Assembly: GCA_021904315.1 (NCBI GenBank)
Contig: CM038915.1
Coordinates: 5,642,001 to 5,706,000, forward strand
Direction of reading: 5' to 3'
DNA from: Sphagnum magellanicum
Taxonomy: Eukaryota > Streptophyta > Sphagnopsida > Sphagnales > Sphagnaceae
Length of the DNA stretch: 64,000 bases
Part shown: positions 37,746 through 49,770 of the stretch, piece by piece
Position numbering within the stretch: the first letter of the stretch is position 1
Layout of the letters: every line of letters begins with the position of its first letter
The notes under the pieces: generated by a model
What the model saw: the letters and a program-made list of their open reading frames with translations, nothing else
Database searches by the model: none
What the model was told of the DNA's origin: nothing
Translations under genes and position numbers: made by a program

Positions 37746-38540
37746 TTAATTTCCTTTGACGGTCACAGGCACGCTGTTGTGGCCCCTCGATGGGGTTCCG
37801 GACCCTGGAGCTGTCGTTCCTTTAGCAAGGATGTTGAAGGTGGTGGCGAAGTTTGAATTACCCGCAATTGAATTACTAGAAAACCTGGACTTATGCCTTG
37901 TGGAAGACTGTGATCCTGATCCCCCTGCAGAAGCGGATGATTGTCCACCACCCTTTGAAAGAGATTTGGATCCCACATGAGATGCAGCACCTTTCAAGAT
38001 TCCCCCCCCCGGGACAGTACTGATGTTTGTGGAAGCCGGTGCTGAATTCAGGTGGCCATTTGAAGAAGCAGGTGTTGTTCCTGACCCATGAACAGTGTGG
38101 ATTTTTTCTCCATTAAGCGAGCCCGTGCTTGAAGGAACGGAATTGTTCCCTTTCGCAGCAGCCCGGGTGCCCCGTAGGACTGATCCTAGAGGTGTGCCTG
38201 ACGACGTTGCCGTAAGACGTTCTGATTCTGAGATTGCCGGTGAGGCTAGACTGGCTGCAAGAACATTACTGCCAGCGTTGTTCCCGTGCTGTTCGACGAT
38301 GATCCTCGCGTCTTTGCCATGATCCTCGCCGGAGTTCGACCCTGCAGCGCCATGATCACGCGGGTCCAGCCCGAGAATGAAACGTTGCTGCTCTGTAATT
38401 ACTGCCGGCCACACACGTCCACAATCAACACTCAAAGGGCAGACTAGGATCATGAGGAGTAGATTCACTAACACGAACAACAACACTCTCCCGGGACTCA
38501 TCACACGGGCAGTATCCATACTCCCTCGCTCCGTCCCCAA
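37746..38540 (-). CDS. Secreted peptide precursor with C-terminal IDA-like motif, 264 aa
   Basis: One uninterrupted exon. Residues about 14-40 form a signal peptide: basic start, hydrophobic VLLFVLVNLLLMILVCPL, likely cleavage near Cys40. The body (60-230) is Ser/Gly/Asn-rich low complexity without cysteine pairs or domains, typical of a small-peptide precursor though longer than the usual 70-120 aa. The tail, residues 235-264, reads FNILAKG...PGSGTPSRGHNSVP and lines up with the extended IDA motif of Arabidopsis (F-G-Y-L-P-K-G-V-P-I-P-P-S-A-P-S-K-R-H-N-S) at F, L, KG, P, S, PS, HNS. IDA peptides bind HAESA-type receptor kinases and drive cell separation. A weaker second copy (GSGTTPASSNGHLNSAP, 152-168) and a fragment (KGNNSVP, 130-136) lie inside. 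The PIP family motif (SGPSxxGxGH) is the nearest alternative. The start at 38540 is the first ATG; a later Met (residue 8 or 14) would also keep the signal peptide. The ORF is firm, the hormone call is inference. Confidence 0.65.
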   Translation of the reverse strand: MGTERGSMDTARVMSPGRVLLFVLVNLLLMILVCPLSVDCGRVWPAVITEQQRFILGLDPRDHGAAGSNSGEDHGKDARIIVEQHGNNAGSNVLAASLASPAISESERLTATSSGTPLGSVLRGTRAAAKGNNSVPSSTGSLNGEKIHTVHGSGTTPASSNGHLNSAPASTNISTVPGGGILKGAASHVGSKSLSKGGGQSSASAGGSGSQSSTRHKSRFSSNSIAGNSNFATTFNILAKGTTAPGSGTPSRGHNSVPVTVKGN

Positions 38541-38575
38541 AATCTCGAGTCGCGCCTGCAGCTCTTAACTGCTGA

Positions 38576-38606
<31 letters not shown>

Positions 38607-38700
38607 TTGTTCCAACTCTAAGCACTAGGCTTCTCGCCTAATTCTGCTGCTGCTTTCTATAACATTAATATATGATTCCGTCTAAACTTTGCCTTCATAA
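38541..38700 (-). promoter_or_regulatory. 5' leader with (GA)n tract and TATA-like site of the peptide gene
   Basis: A CT run at 38576-38601 (GA on the coding strand) sits 36-61 bases before the ATG; GA tracts are common in plant leaders and core promoters. An A/T-rich 'atatattaat' at 38664-38673, about 125 bases before the ATG, is a plausible TATA box. Confidence 0.4.
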
Positions 38701-39448
38701 ACTCCTGGAAGATTAGAACCAATGATCTACTTGTAAGACTTCAAAATTGAACCCTCTTTATTGATCACCACCACTGTAATTGTCTCTATAAATTATTGAT
38801 CACTTGAGAAGATTTGTGAACACTGCATGATATCCTTGAAGATAAAATTCTCTACTATCATCATGATCTGGCCAGCGTCTCTGATCATGTACCACTGGAG
38901 ATATAAAATTGTGACAAAAACCAACATGATATGCAACAGTCTATTAGAATCTGTCTTGGAGTCCGCGAGGAGCTAGCAAACTGAATTTGGGATTCTGTTG
39001 AGAGCTATCTATCTCTGTGTGTGTGTGCAGGCAGGAGGGAAAAGTAAGAAGAAGCTGTGTTGGACGGACTCCGCTGTGTTGTGCAGCTTGTTAAGGAGCA
39101 ATGGCTTCTTCTTTAAAGGGCACAAAACAAAAACAAAAGGAAAGGAAAAGGGGTCGGACCGCCTATCGAGCAAGGGCGAGCGGGGGTGCCGTGGAAAGAC
39201 CACGGAAACCGCGGCTCCCACACCAACCGAGCTTGTGTGTCATCGCACACGAAAAAGACTTTCCTCCTTGAAAAAGGAAAAAGAAGACTTCGATGCGCGA
39301 GTGTAGTTCTTGTTGTTGACTGACGCGCGTAGTGCGCTCGCTAGGTATTCCGTTTGTTTGGACTTTGGACCGTCCCCCCCCCCCCCGGCTCCACCCCCAT
39401 GTCTTGAAGCGCTTTTCATTTTTCATACCCACTGTTGTTGTACCATAA
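38701..39448. other. CpG-containing upstream region, no supported gene
   Basis: 39050-39400 is GC- and CpG-rich relative to the window. A 102-aa plus-strand frame (38998-39306) is Lys/Arg-rich without a recognised domain and is more likely a by-product of base composition. It is probably regulatory DNA or the leader of an unseen divergent transcript. A C run lies at about 39375-39387. Confidence 0.35.
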
Positions 39449-39808
39449 TTGCATCCCATCGGTGCTCAGTATGTGACACTGCATAAATATTCATCACATC
39501 CGAGTTTAGTTATTTATTTCCAACTTAAGCCATAAAACTAAAACTCGCTCTGCAAATAGGTGCGAGACTACTCCTAGCAAACCACTTGGACCAATCATTA
39601 TGATTGGCCAATGAGAAACAGGGAGTAGCAGTCACATCATATCTACGACACTCGTTGCCAACAGTGTTAGGCTCTGCTGTGCGTTTTATCAGACTCGGCA
39701 AGCTTTGCGTAAATGCAGGGCCAAAACCATTTTGCTGAACCAAAGGGGCATTCTTTGACTTTTATTCATCTGTGCAAGGTCACTTACCGAGCACTGCTGG
39801 GAATGTTC
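39449..39808 (+). mobile_element. Tourist-like MITE, family 'GAGCATCTCC', copy C (360 bp)
   Basis: Flanked by TAA at 39446-39448 and 39809-39811. The termini are diverged (ttgcatcccatcggtgctca; reverse complement of right end gaacattcccagcagtgctc). The interior matches copies A and B through 'gcaaaccacttggaccaatca', 'caatgagaaacagggagta' and 'gccaaaaccattttgct'. Confidence 0.8.
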
Positions 39809-41842
39809 TAATAAGTTTCCCATCAAAACAAAAACTTGCAATCAGATTGCATTACAAGCTCCACTTGAAGGCACATTGATGTGACTCAACCCAGCCTTGT
39901 GTCGGGTGGTTATAATAAATGGAAACCTGATAACTAGAAGCTCTTAAAGATACAGAAGCACCGTTCACAAAAAGTCAAATAACTGGTTCTGATAATATGA
40001 CCATGGTTCGAAAACTGATGCTGATACCCAACCCTCAATTAACTACTCAGCTCACTATCCAAGCTCTACTTATAATGGACACATAAGATTTGATTGTATA
40101 AATAGGTAACATGAATAATTGTAATGTGTAAAATTCCCCTTTGCTAAAGGGAGCTCCTCATTTATTACTTGTTACATCAGGGAAGCTGAGCCTTGTTATC
40201 ATAAAATCTAAGAACCTGTAAAATAACCTTTCATAATCTGTCAGTTCTTTGTTGATTATTTCATGAAAACCATCTAACCCATCAAATAACCTCCTATGAA
40301 ACTGGTGGTTATTTCATGAAAGCCACCAGTTGTTTGAGGCTTTTTGAAAAGACTGAAATTGGAGGTTCTTCAATTCTGGAAATTTTCAAATGAACCAGAA
40401 CCACAGGAGCATTGTTGATGTCCAAAATTTTTTTGAAACCAGAACCCCAGGTTGTAAAAAAAATCCAGATAACCACCTCACTCTGGAATCAAAGGCCACC
40501 AAAATCATTCATCTTTTTCTTTGGTCACAATTTGCATAAAAGAACCAGGAAAGACCCGAATCATTTGGCCATCATTCAAAGTCTGTTGTTGCTTCTTCCT
40601 TTCGGCACATGCAAATCTTGAAATCTGTTGGACCCCAATGACGAATGTGTTGCGTCAGGGCGTTAAAATTGTGTGCAGGAAAGGCAAAAAACACATCCGT
40701 TACGTATCACACTGCTGCCCACTGACGCTTGACACCCAAAGCTTGGCATTTTCTCATGAGACATAAGTCAAATTAAAGCGTACCGTTTGTCGTCTCTAGT
40801 CCCTAGTTCCTACCCCAAGGGGCAGACTTTGCACCGGTGTGTGTGATTTTAATTTTTTGCCCTTGTGTTCCAATTTTGTGATGTAGCATAGCACGCCATC
40901 ATCAGGGTATTTATTCCAAATTTGTGGTGTAGCACCAGTTGTGTTCATCCATGTGATTTGGATGATTTGGACGTTGAGCATCAGTGGGTTTTTGTCGGGT
41001 TTCGTCATAGAGCGTCAGTGGGCCGTCATCCATGAGACGATTGTAACTGATTTTATAGCTAAAAAAAAAATATGAAAATAAAAATGTTCAATTATTCTTC
41101 CATATTGTTGGCTACCTATTGAAACATAAGGTAGCATCTCTCGATTTTGAACCCTAAACCTAAGGTAACATCCAGCCATTTTTTTGTGTGGGAAATTTAG
41201 CACACACTTGGTTTTGGGAGGATGGTCAAATTTTTTTAAAACTATTTTTTGGGGAAAATTCTCACCACATTTTTTTGTAACAGCTTTTAACATTTTTTGG
41301 ACAGGTTCTAGAAACTTGTCATCATTTAATGCTAAATCTCTCTTGGGATGCTCAAGACACTGGACTAGCATCCCTGAAATTTGGCCATCAGAGACCCAAA
41401 AAACACTTTTTCACAATTTTGAATAGAAAAACAAATCGGTTCAAAAAAACCCCTGGCTTGCACTTTGCTCTAGTAACATGATCCTTGCTAAGTGTTGTGG
41501 ATTAATCAAGATTTGCGGATTCTGTTGATATTTAACTTCAACTTCATAACAAATTTCGTCCATTTTGTTAGTTGATAACAGGCTTGTGATTTAGAAGATG
41601 CCTTGTGTGCCAGGAACTGATTGTTTCCAGTTTCTCACAATATTTTAGATACATGTACCCCTGGTTTGGACTTTGGAACATACCTACCCAACACTGGTCT
41701 TTAGCCTCTCCCCATGAAGAGAGGGGAAAGACTTCACTTCATTGACATGCTCCTTGTGGAAAGTTTTGACTATTTTGTTTGTTATCTCACCTCCAGTGTT
41801 CACTTCAGATTCATCCATTTTCACTAGTGGGCAATGATTTTC
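39809..41842. other. Gene-free stretch
   Basis: No gene or complete element recognised. 40230-40350 has the phrase 'ttatttcatgaaa.ccac' twice, about 60 bases apart. Confidence 0.45.
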
Positions 41843-41845
41843 TTA

Positions 41846-44800
41846 AGGTCCATTGACACCAACAGATAGCGATGTCAATTAATTGTCCATAACTTAACAA
41901 TGTTCACACATGTTTGTGTCCATCGATAGTTAGTTGATGTGTATCACTTACGTGACATATTAACAATGTGTTTATCAACTCTTGATAGTGCAATGTTAAG
42001 ACCTGTGTATGAATTTTAAAAATTCAAATTCTTAGATTCTTGTTTGTTCGTTGTCTAACAACATTGTTGAATTAACAAACTGAAATCAAATATGATAAAA
42101 TAACATTTCACCACCATCACTTTATTTCAAAGAACCATAAAAAAGTGCGAAGCACCATCACCATGTTGTGAAGACCTTGATGAAGTGTTTGGTTGAAGAA
42201 ATGATGGTGTTAATCTTTAGTGGCAATTGCATGCAAGCATTTAATCACAAGCAAAAACCCACTCACATACAACAAAATCATAGATTATGGCAACAAATCC
42301 ATAGATGTCAATAGTAAGTTTGCAAATTGAAGTGCAAATAAGAACACAATTGAATGCAAACAAATCAGGAAGTGGTCAATGTAGAAGTTGAGGTGGTGAC
42401 AAAATAGGTCATAATGGCAACAATAAAGAATTTAGAACTCCTCATCAAAGGTATGGAAATTGGTAGCATATAAAAATGTTATCATTCATTTCTTGCAAAT
42501 AAATAGAATACACATTTATGAAAGGGATCATGATTTTGATCCATCAATGCAATTGATTCCTTCAACATAACATTGGGACAAGATAGTTGAATAGTTGTAA
42601 CAAAAGATCAAAAGCAAATTTCCAAGGAACAAAACAATGTGCAAAAATAAAAGGAATTTTTAAATTTTGATGACAAAAAAATTATTAACTATCCCAAAGG
42701 AATCAAAAACCATACTTGTTTTTGGGATTTGTTGTTTGAAGAGAAAAAAAGGTATCATTTACCTTGTTAGTTCAACAAGGAGTTTTATGAGTCAATTGAA
42801 TTATTTCAAGGAAATAAGAGTGTCAATATTCCCTTACATACTAAGGACGTCAATGTTGAAGGTGATAGAATCCATGGACTAGCACTTGCAAAAGAAACAT
42901 AGAATGAGAATGATAAATTTCAATTGCAAGACAACATCAATGATTTTCAAGATTGAATTACAAGCATTCTTACTGTGTTAAGAGTTGTAGGTTTTGTGGA
43001 CATATTAAAATAAATAGAGTTTTGCAACATTTGTTGACCTCTTGTGATCAATTTTGCTAATTTTCCTACAACACTTGCACATGACATTACTGGAATCAAA
43101 TGAAAATGCAACAATCTTTTATTTCTTTTCATTAGATTTACAAACAAAAATAACAGATTTCTTATGGATGTAATGGAAAATATTAGTGCCATGCAACTTG
43201 ATACTCATGATCGCAACTTCAAGGAGCACATGCAATATCCCAAAACAAAGGATAAGAAAGTGCATTGAATGAATAAAAACCTTGTGACTATTTTTTCAAA
43301 CTTTAGCACAACTATGTGCCATGCATTCATCACAAATCAAGCTACACACATGCCTCCACCAATTACCATACTTGATTCTTCACATGAATAGAAGAGAATG
43401 TTGTAGAATGGGGACTTGTAATCACAAGAAGTAACAAAATATAGGAACTAGGATGTTGATAGAAGACATTACATTGTTTTCAACTCAATCATTTGATTTA
43501 TGTTTCAATTCAAAATCCTACATAAAATGTTCAAATCACATTACATTTTTGGTTTTGATGTTTTGATGTATTATGCACCATGTCAATTGTTCAAAAATCA
43601 ACAAAAATAAAAGTGTATGTATTTTTTCAACTTCGTTTATGAATTTGTGGTATGTGGTTCACCAAGTATTGTTTTAATAAAATTCTTTGGTTGATTTTTG
43701 AATTTTTGCCTTTGTAAGGAAGTTCATTTATCTAATCAATTAGATCATCAAATTGTCTCATGCCACCATGTCTAAATGCAACCACATTCTTTACCTCCAA
43801 TTGAACCAATAGCTCATTAATGTCTATAACCTTATGATTCTAGATCATATTGTGTATGTCAGATGGTTATGATTAGTTGTATAATTAATTTAAAACTAAT
43901 TATGCTTAATTAAGTTGATTTAGGTAGTGTGTAGTTTAGCTGTGAATCAATTTTAGTGTGAGATAGGTTCAAGCTAATTTATGGCTTGGGTATAAAACCC
44001 AAGTTCTTGTGATCTCAAATCCCCCTTTGGGAATGGTGTACCATTTAAGGTTTTATTTGTTATGTGTTGTATATGTGATAACAATAATAGTTATAGGCAT
44101 CAATGTGGTAGTGCATGACATGTAAAATGTAGTAGTAAACAATTACATTAAGCGAAAAAAACAAATTTAAGTTGGACTTTACCCTAAGCTCCCAAAAGAT
44201 TTTTTTCAAGATATCAAAAAAAAATTCAACCACAACTTTAACATAAGAAAGTTGCCTATTGTATAAAGCTTTTAAAACATAACATTTGGCGATTATTTGC
44301 TTATGTGGTACCATCAACCACAAAAACAACAGATAGCTTGTGTCCTTGATCATCACATATGGTTTGAAACCTTCATGTAAATTCTATTCATTGAACAAAT
44401 TTTTCCATGTAACCTTACAATAAATCGAAAACAAATGAAAAACTCTTACATCATTCATAAACTTTGGTATCCCCTCGAAAATGTCAATGAATTTTTTCCT
44501 GTGGTCAACAATGGCCTACAATTACATATTGTATTCCTTTGATTTGAAGGATTAATATCTCGTTGTAAGAACATGAGCTTTCGACTTTTGGATGTGGATT
44601 TGAGTTGCATCAATGATGCCTTGAATATTTGGCAAACTTGACAAGTTTTTGAATGCTTCCATTATCTATAACAAATTGTCACCTCAACCCACCAAACTTG
44701 ACTTGTGAATACTTTAATGATCACAAATATACTCTTACAATTTCCGATCATAGATTAAATAACTAGTTCACAATGTGAAAAAGTTCGAACAATGGTCTTT

Positions 44801-44854
44801 ATCTATAGTAAGGCCTATCACAAAGTTAACCCATCATTTGGTGTGAATAGACCA
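41846..44854 (-). mobile_element. PIF/Harbinger DNA transposon with both ends, decayed (3.0 kb)
   Basis: The left end reads aggtccattgacaccaacag; the reverse complement of the right end reads tggtctattcacaccaaatg; TTA flanks each side (41843-41845 and 44855-44857), the Harbinger target duplication. On the minus strand about 44660-44060 encodes a DDE transposase in pieces: SLPNIQGIIDATQIHIQKSK (first catalytic Asp in IIDAT), VDHRKKFIDIFEGIPKFMND (second Asp in MND), KPYVMIKDTSYLLFLWLMVP, and KVVVEFFFDILKKIF, which holds the position of the third acidic residue. On the plus strand about 42600-42900 a disrupted frame (NHTCFWDLLFEEKKRYHLP) suits the Myb/SANT-like partner protein. Several stops and frameshifts are present, so it is no longer autonomous. 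Confidence 0.82.
44060..44720 (-). pseudogene. Harbinger DDE transposase pseudogene
   Basis: Nuclease of the element above. Motif order and spacing match HARBI1-like proteins, but the reading frame is broken by several stops and shifts, for example after the VDHR block's upstream part and after LMVPHKQ. The final acidic residue block reads VVVEFFFDILKK where the family has VVEQAFGILK. Confidence 0.78.
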
Positions 44855-44857
44855 TTA

Positions 44858-46260
44858 GTCTTTACTCTTAATATCCATAGGTAAGGTTTTACATACCTAT
44901 CTTATTCATCACCTGATTATTAATGTTACCTTGAAATTCATTCATTCCTTCCTTCCATCCATCCAATTTGGCGTGTAGGCTTGGCTTCTGGTAGATGAGA
45001 ACATCATTGGCAATTAGTGTAGATAGTAAATACCTCTGTGTGTTAAGCTTCTCTTCTGGTGGCTGTTGTTATACTATGGGGAGAATTTGTATTCGAAGAA
45101 CAATTCAAAGGATATGTGGTTTGCTTCCTTTACAAGTACAGTTTCTTTTTTGGTTTCCAAGAAAAGGAAAATTGGGGGCTGGGAAGTCCAATCACCATGA
45201 GATTGGGGGGGGCGGGGGTGAGGTGGGCTGCTGGTGAAAGAAGTACTTACCCTTTATGAAAATCTTTTGCTCACATTTTTGGTTTTCCCCCACTCTCAAT
45301 AGAGTCTTGGTGGGATTCATTTTATTCAATCCAATTTTCAAGTTTTTCTTTTGTCTTGAGTATTGAGATCCTTTGTTGTGACGACGACTCTTGTTCCCAA
45401 GTGACCATCTATCATAAAGCTGTTTAGACATAGGTGGTTCAAATAAATGATGTTCACATTTTAAAGCTTCTTATCATCAAATAGCATCATGGACAAGTCC
45501 ACCACACGGTTCTTTTCCTAGTCCACGTTTAGACCCACGTGGCTCAAATGACATCACCAAAATATAGTAGACTTTCAGCCCATTAAAGAAATCCACTTCA
45601 GATTGTGAATTGGGTCATTGTTTTGCAAAGTGGATGGCTAAAGCTTTGCAAATTGCAATGTGATTCAAAGGGTTTGTGGTTTCCTAGGAAAGTAAAGGTC
45701 TTGTAATCCACTTTTGAGGACCTTCATCCAAATAGATTACATGTTAATTGACAGCAAAGGTTGACGAAGAAAAGTGTTGATTTTTTCCTTTCTAGGCTAA
45801 GGGGGTTGCACTTTGGGACACAAGTAAGGAAAGCATTTGGAGAACCATGCTCTAAATGGATCCAAAGAGCATTAAAGATCGAAGGCCTTTACCCTAAACA
45901 ACCTTTTTAGTCCCACTGTCAATGGGTCGTCAAACTGACCATGCATGTTGGGCAAGGGGCACATCTAAAAGTGCTTTTGGGCCTTGAGTTGTTGTCATTT
46001 TCCTTGGACTCCATGTATGTGTTCCATAGATTATCAGACTAAAAAAACTAGTATTCAAATAACAAGACAAAAAGTCTATTTTTCTTCTTCATTTTTAGCT
46101 ATTTTTCAATTATAAAGGGGTTGGATTGGTGGGTCCAAGGTTAGAGGTTAATTTATATGTAAATTCATGATTAAAAAAGATGTGGGCAAGATATATTTTT
46201 GTTTGATATGCATTTAACTTTTGAAAGGACAATAATGGTAAATATTTTTTGGTGATCTAA
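44858..46260. other. Gene-free stretch
   Basis: No gene recognised. A G-rich run lies at 45204-45230 (ggggggggcggggg). The 80-aa frame at 44995-45237 has no domain. Confidence 0.45.
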
Positions 46261-46261
46261 T

Positions 46262-46560
46262 TTGGTGTTTTTTTTTGGATGCAATATTTCGTCAAATTTT
46301 GACCTGAAAAATATGATTTCGACCTTTACAAAGAATTTTCCATGAAATAAATGGCCCAAATTTGCCAGATTTTGAATTTTTTTCCTGTATAGCCAGATTT
46401 TTGCAGTAAGTTTCAGTAGGTAGCTAAGAATATAAAAGGATTCTGTTTCTTTTCTATTTTTATATCGAGTCTGCAGCCAAATTTGGCTAAATCATCTTAT
46501 GGATGATCACCACTTCAGCTACATCACAAAATTGAAAAAAAATGCTGTCCCAATCCTCAA
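46262..46560 (+). repeat. Dispersed AT-rich repeat, copy 2 of 3
   Basis: Closely matches 63165-63440 through 'tttgacctgaaaaatatgatttcgacct', 'tttccatgaaa', 'tttgccagattttga', 'cagtaggtagc.aagaatat', 'aaggattctgttt' and 'ggctaaatcatcttatggatg'. Class unknown; no terminal repeats found. Confidence 0.75.
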
Positions 46561-49500
46561 CACAAGTACACCAACATTTAAATAAATAATTAACCAAAAT
46601 TGATTGGTTTATTATATCACATCACACATGTCAAACCAGGTTGACAGGACTACCGTTTGACTTTTACCTCTAATGGCCCAACCTCCCCATTCCCCAAGGT
46701 CCAAAAGCATGTTTAAACTGCAAAATTCAGTTTAAGCCTCAAAACTCCTCCTAACGCATCATTTTGAAAGAACCCAACTGTACGACCTTGTAGCAAACAA
46801 TGCAAACCTCCTCACACAAATATTGCAAGTAGAGCGTTCAAATTGTTACCATGAATACGTCCATCGTTGACTCACACAGACAGAGCTGAAAATACCAATT
46901 TTATCCAGATTTCCAAATGATATAATAGAGTTATTTGTAACGTAACCTTGTCTTCACCCTGTCTTTGGACCTCCTTTCACCCCCTATCCCCTCTTTCAGT
47001 GGTATCAGCAAAGTAAGGACATTTTATTAAATCTCAGTATGAAATGCTGCAACTCAGTAGGAAATGCTCGAAACCAGCATTTAATGCACAAGGTTGGAGA
47101 CTAATTATAGTAATTGTATAGGGAAGAGCAGAGAAAATGTATGTAGCAGCAGTGGAGGCGCTCAGGAAAAAGGAAAGACAGGATGAAACTCAGTTCACCA
47201 CCAAAATTGATGGTTTTCTGAATTTCACACCCCCAATGCTAATGTGCTTTTCTGCAGGTTTTAAAAAAATCTCACCCTGTGTATGACCAAACTCAGGGTT
47301 CTGGTGCTGTGTTTGTCTCACTTTATGGATAACTGTATTAACAAAGAATTATTTGAAAGATTGGAGCAAGAAGGGCCTCAAAGGTTGGGAGCCTGTCGTA
47401 TCTTATCCTTGCATTGTCAATTGGCCAGACATGAGCTAGAAATACAGAGTGTATAAAAAGGGTAAGAGAGCAAGTTTACATATACATGCGCTGTGTGGAC
47501 AGAAGGAATCTTGGCTTGTATCTTAAATATATTCTGGATCCCCTCCCAAATAGCTGCTCCTAGGCCTCTCACATACTTCGGCAACCCCTAAGGCTACAAT
47601 CTTCATATGCTGTCACATTTTATTTATATCGTAAGAAATTTTGAAACACCTCCAGCCTCTGCCCAGGTTGTCCCTTATGAACAGAACACCCGGGGAAAAC
47701 CTATCTAAGTTCCAGGATGAATGTGATTGGAGTCCTATCATATAGGGTCCATCATGTGAAGTCATCCATCAATGCAAATCGGGTTGGTTAAACCTTTTGG
47801 GGTTAATATTGTAAAAAAATTGTATGGGCCAAATAAATGTTGTAGATTGAAAATAAAAATGCAATCACTCCTATAAGTTGGATGTTGCTCTTGTCCGACA
47901 TGGTCGATGTCTATTGTATTGGAATGTTTGCCCAAAATCATTTCATGTATTTTTCATTCGCTTGTAAATACAAGGTTTGTATTTATAAGTCCTGAACAAT
48001 ATTTTTTTTCTCAATTTTTTGAAGTAGGAGTAGGTGACAAGCATCCCAAGGTAGATTTAACATTTATTGGCACTAAGTTTTAGAAAATTATTTTAAAGTT
48101 TTCTCCAAACAACGGCAAAGTTGAACAGTTTTCTCCTAATAGGCTAGATAACATACTTTTGGGAGCAATTGAAAAATGATTACACGTTTTCAAAAACAAA
48201 AAATTTCTCATTTTTTTGGGTGAATTTTAAGAAAAAAAAAAGCCAAGCATTTTTGTCAAAATATCCGCCCCCTCCCCCCCCTTTTTCCTTGGGTTGCGAA
48301 AATTTGTCACAAATAAAACACTAACTCCTTAGTTCTAAACCAATAGTGTAAATAATTGGCACATCAAGACATTATGGAAAAATGGACACTCATCCAATAT
48401 TCTGTAAGTCACCTTTCTAGATATGAGTTAAAAAAGAAATATCAAGTCAACATTTATAATTGTCATTGTTAAAAGCACAACTCATAAATGCAAAATTGCT
48501 TCATGTAGAAGTGAAAATCAGATAATGAAATCTTAACCTTTCTAAAAAGCAGGTATTACTTAAATGGAAGCTATATCCTAATGCAATTGATGAGTTTTCA
48601 TACCTTGACTGTCAGTTGTTAAGTGCTGCTATTGTTCCATAAACTCATTGGTTGATGCTTAGTGTGATACTTTGATTTTGAAGCATAATTCCACCTCACA
48701 ATCTAAACAATGCCCAACAACCATAAGTTGCCTTTATGTTCAGTGACCAGTGGTGAGTTTTGAAGTCTTGAATTGCCATCTTGATTCCCATTAGCTTGAT
48801 TATTGGCGAGACTGGCCGTCATGCATATGACTTGCACATTAGAAGTCTACCTTAGGTTGGATTTCTGATTTTGCAAAATCTTCCCCAAACATTAAAGACC
48901 TTTAGAGTCATCAAACAAACAACCCTACAAACCAACAATAAAAAGAGTTGGATAAAATAGATTGTTCCATTGACCGTTAGCCTACATAGTATTTTAATGT
49001 TTCAAGACTACAAATTCTTTATCGTGGTTACTGTAGTACCTATAGTACCTAGACTGGTTAAGCACTAATTAATTACTTCTTGGAATTGCAGAAAATTCTG
49101 AAATGTATTTACCTGCCATGCCAAAAACCTGAACGAAGCTCTCAAGTAAAATATCTTCATCTTTCAGCATATTGCCGAATTGTGAATTATTATTATTTTA
49201 CTGCCAAACAATACCTGACAAAATTAAGTAATTATTAGCCGAACCAGCCTAGGTACTACAGCATGTGGAATGATTACTGGATTAAAATAAGTAAGCACAG
49301 TAAGCACCAAGTGACGTGTTTGGTTTGCTTGTAAGAAAAAACATGAAAAATGGTCAAAGCCTTGATGATGACCCTTCATTTGTTTTGTCATCTCATTCCT
49401 TGTGCAAATCAAGTCACCAATCCGATGTGTGATATGGCTTGTTGACTCAGCTTCGTTGTGTGACCTAGAATTACCATGGCTACTACTGTGACGTCATTTG

Positions 49501-49770
49501 ATCTCAAATGTATCCAGACACAAATTCATCCAAACATTCATGTCTCTCTTTTTGTTTCTAGAAGACCTCATGGAGACAAGATTTTTCAAAATTAAGCTTT
49601 ATGATCAATTATTTGATAATATGAATGATGATGAATTTTAATCTATGCATCAAGGCACTTATAAATTTAAAAAATCTGTAGCTATTACTTTTTTCCAAAA
49701 ATTTCAACATTACAGAGAAGCACATTTATTTTCTTTGTTTGATGGAAAATTGTGTCAAATAAGGAATGTG
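46561..49770. other. Gene-free stretch, possible LTR-element scrap near 47 kb
   Basis: No gene supported. At 46997-47010 the plus strand reads 'ttcagtggtatcagc', which resembles an LTR end followed by an initiator-tRNA primer site, and tataaaaagggtaag near 47452 is TATA-like. No paired LTR or coding domain was found, so this stays a suggestion. A C run is at 48269-48281. The rest shows nothing. Confidence 0.3.

Noticed and set aside
38998-39306. 102-aa basic plus-strand frame
   Set aside because: Lys/Arg-rich from purine-rich DNA; no domain, no splice support. Kept only as a regulatory-region note.
46990-47640. LTR end, primer-site-like tggtatcag and a TATA box
   Set aside because: No second LTR, target duplication or coding domain could be matched, so an LTR element is not claimed.
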